Positions 32,871 to 33,079 of a stretch of 33,079 nucleotides of DNA are shown here, one piece after another. The stretch is from a virus. The translations under genes were made by a program, and so were the position numbers. The stretch is taken from IMG/VR virus record IMGVR_UViG_3300047319_000011, positions 1 through 33,079 of that record, one strand, 5' to 3'. Every line of letters begins with the position of its first letter. Within the stretch, counting starts at the first letter, position 1. Below the pieces are notes generated by a model. The model was not told where the DNA came from. It worked only from the letters and a program-made list of their open reading frames with translations, and did no database searches.

Positions 32871-33079
32871 TCAAGCCGCCTCAAACATCTCCGGACATAC
32901 AATCGTCCGCGCGACCTGCCCATATCGTTCGTGGTAAGTCACCAATGCCGCAGCCCGCTCCGAGATCCACCCACCGCGCGCCGAATGTGCATCTCGAGCG
33001 GCGAGCGTTGGGTGCTGCGTGACGGTCATGCCAGCGTACTCTTTCTCGTCCACATGATGACGGTGGCCGCAATGTGCGT
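32871..33079 (-). CDS. Metallophosphoesterase-like protein, C-terminal part (partial)
   Basis: This frame is open to the window edge and encodes the last 69 residues. It begins with H-C-G-H-R-H-H, then DEKEYAGMTVTQHPTLAARDAHSARGG and LVTYHERYGQVARTIVCPEMFEAA. The G-H-x-H metal motif followed by T-L-A-A-R-D-A and T-Y-H-x-x-Y-G is what I know from phage calcineurin-like phosphoesterases encoded near terminase genes. Only the C-terminus is seen, so catalytic motifs further upstream cannot be checked. An internal GTG start would give a 60-residue fragment, but the frame extends beyond it. Confidence 0.7.
   Translation of the reverse strand, partial: AHCGHRHHVDEKEYAGMTVTQHPTLAARDAHSARGGWISERAAALVTYHERYGQVARTIVCPEMFEAA

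Overview
The window holds the packaging, head, tail, host-recognition and lysis genes of a tailed phage with a contractile tail (myovirus type), seen as a phage genome or a prophage. Almost all genes lie on the minus strand and read from the right end to the left. Base composition, start signals and the fibre, lipoprotein and membrane-protein styles suggest a phage of Burkholderiaceae (Burkholderia, Paraburkholderia or Caballeronia); this is inference. No integrase, repressor or replication gene is visible, so lysogeny cannot be judged here.

Right to left: the tail end of a phosphoesterase-like gene at the edge; terminase small and large subunits; DUF1073 portal; MuF-type minor head protein followed in the same frame, after one amber codon, by an LPD3/BECR-like domain; a structured 167-base gap; DUF2213 protease with an acidic scaffold-like C-terminus; cement protein; DUF2184 major capsid protein; a small AT-hook-like protein; and the connector set (DUF4054, gp10-like, unknown adaptor, tail terminator). 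The tail follows: DUF3383 sheath with an inserted domain, tube, a tail assembly chaperone with a T TTT TTT slippery site and a -1 frame extension, a short tape measure with a lysozyme-like domain, and a baseplate of Dit-like protein, plug, hub, Gp138-type spike, gp25-like wedge, J-like protein and DUF2612 protein. A secreted-protein gene on the plus strand sits between hub and spike.

The host-range block (about 7.6-12.3 kb) has two tail fibres, a fibre assembly protein, an AT-rich beta-helix tailspike and a fibre-like protein with a signal peptide. Next come a multi-spanning membrane protein (probable surface-glycan conversion gene) flanked by a terminator and a 12-bp inverted repeat, a coiled-coil membrane protein plus T4-type lysozyme, a small virion-type protein, a 12-repeat fibre-like protein, a fibre adaptor, an HNH nuclease, a holin-like protein, a lipoprotein, a DUF1353 protein and a papain-fold protein. 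At the far left is a tRNA-like element.

Transcription appears punctuated by hairpins with U-tracts. Five of them carry UNCG-type tetraloops (UCCG or UUCG) only when read on the minus strand, which agrees with the gene direction. The most interesting points are the in-frame amber between MuF and its toxin-like partner, the mutually exclusive stems before the protease gene, the frameshift site, the nested plus-strand gene and the tRNA-like element.
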